From Oegoconia quadripuncta (Eukaryota > Arthropoda > Insecta > Lepidoptera > Autostichidae), in contig OX438743.1 of the NCBI GenBank assembly GCA_949316235.1, forward strand, positions 37,479,242 to 37,543,241: a stretch of 64,000 bases of DNA, in the 5' to 3' direction. A program made the position numbers and the translations under genes. The notes under the pieces were generated by a model. The model was not told the DNA's origin. It worked only from the letters and a program-made list of their open reading frames with translations, and ran no database searches. Below are positions 63,822-64,000 of the stretch, piece after piece (position 1 is the first letter of the stretch; the number at the start of each line of letters is the position of its first letter).

Positions 63822-64000
63822 CTTCGGAGTGGAGACCATGGGACCGATGGGCCTTGAAGCTTGTCAGCTCTGAAAAGAACTGGCGACTTCATCGGCCGGG
63901 TGGCTAGTCACCCTGGCAGCTACTTGAGCGAGCGCATTAGTTTCACCACACAATATCGTAACTCCACTAGCTTTTGCGCACCCTGTCTCACTGTACTAGT
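63822..64000 (+). pseudogene. LINE-like coding segment running off the window
   Basis: One frame gives VETMGPMGLEACQL and stops. A shifted frame then gives ALKRTGDFIGRVASHPGSYL, SERISFTTQYRNSTSF. An ETlGpwg.ea..., then TGd.r...YL.QRIS...qrgNs.s pattern occurs at the end of many arthropod retroelement ORFs. At least one frameshift separates the parts, and the segment is cut by the window edge. Confidence 0.4.

Noticed and set aside
1..64000. CRISPR array, phage, bacterial operon or defence system
   Set aside because: No spaced direct repeats, no ribosome-binding-site-linked gene clusters, and base composition and repeats are those of an insect nuclear genome.
1..64000. Endogenous viral element or LTR retrotransposon
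   Set aside because: I saw no long terminal direct repeats, primer-binding site, or aspartic protease, integrase or capsid motifs in the translated frames.

Overview
The window looks like a piece of an insect nuclear chromosome, most probably from a moth or butterfly (Lepidoptera). This is inferred from the mixture of repeats, not from a marker gene. It is AT-rich and packed with tRNA-headed SINEs, 5'-truncated non-LTR retrotransposons (LINEs) with pentamer or poly(A) tails, and short inverted-repeat DNA transposons (MITEs). No intact host gene, rRNA, genuine tRNA gene, CRISPR array or bacterial-type operon was found. Nearly all translated ORFs longer than 60 codons are chance frames or fall inside transposable elements (TEs). 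I did not find a clear new multi-gene system. The interesting material is the architecture of the repeats.

Layout. 0-5 kb: SINE-A copies (341-490, 1828-2310), an RTE-like tail repeat (2309-2541 and 3370-3580), a reverse-transcriptase (RT) fragment enclosed by inverted MITE ends (3902-4556) and a MITE (4876-5262). 5-6.5 kb: a near-perfect 271-bp hairpin MITE (5492-5762), then a GC-rich R1-like LINE on the minus strand (5809-6449) with a 15-bp target-site duplication and an unlisted 67-codon C-terminal ORF. 7.5-7.8 kb: a possible host exon remnant. 8.2-11 kb: nested repeats, including a fold-back MITE split by other elements and a LINE inserted in a SINE. 13-15 kb: degenerate LINE C-termini. 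16-22.4 kb: a MITE with an insert, SINE-B inside SINE-A, a LINE tail inside another repeat, and a LINE inside a SINE with an 11-bp duplication. 22.5-31 kb: a long dispersed repeat, SINE-C copies, more R1-like LINEs, a 290-bp tandem duplication and a CAGGGTG-ended MITE. 31-37 kb: a decayed RT region, three perfect CTAG-centred palindromes and a 140-bp near-perfect palindrome. 38.6 kb: a short GC-rich ORF. 39.9-40.8 kb: a TA-flanked transposon with a LINE inside it. 44-49 kb: R1-like LINE, SINE-C, a PIF/Harbinger-like deletion derivative and a second copy of the long repeat. 50-56 kb: fold-back element, LINE tail with a small basic ORF, a small MITE, a 244-codon RT fragment and a Cys-containing ORF of unknown nature. 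56-64 kb: LINE ends, SINE-A, SINE-B, SINE-C, a nested pentamer-tailed fragment, and at the right edge a damaged LINE-like coding segment.

How the parts relate. The LINEs would supply the enzyme that moves the SINEs. SINE-B shares its 3' tail with a LINE seen at 40345-40678, and SINE-C ends like the LINEs that finish in a cagcagtgg motif followed by gatgat repeats. No LINE here is complete, so none can move by itself. Nested insertions with visible target duplications give a relative order of events at several places.
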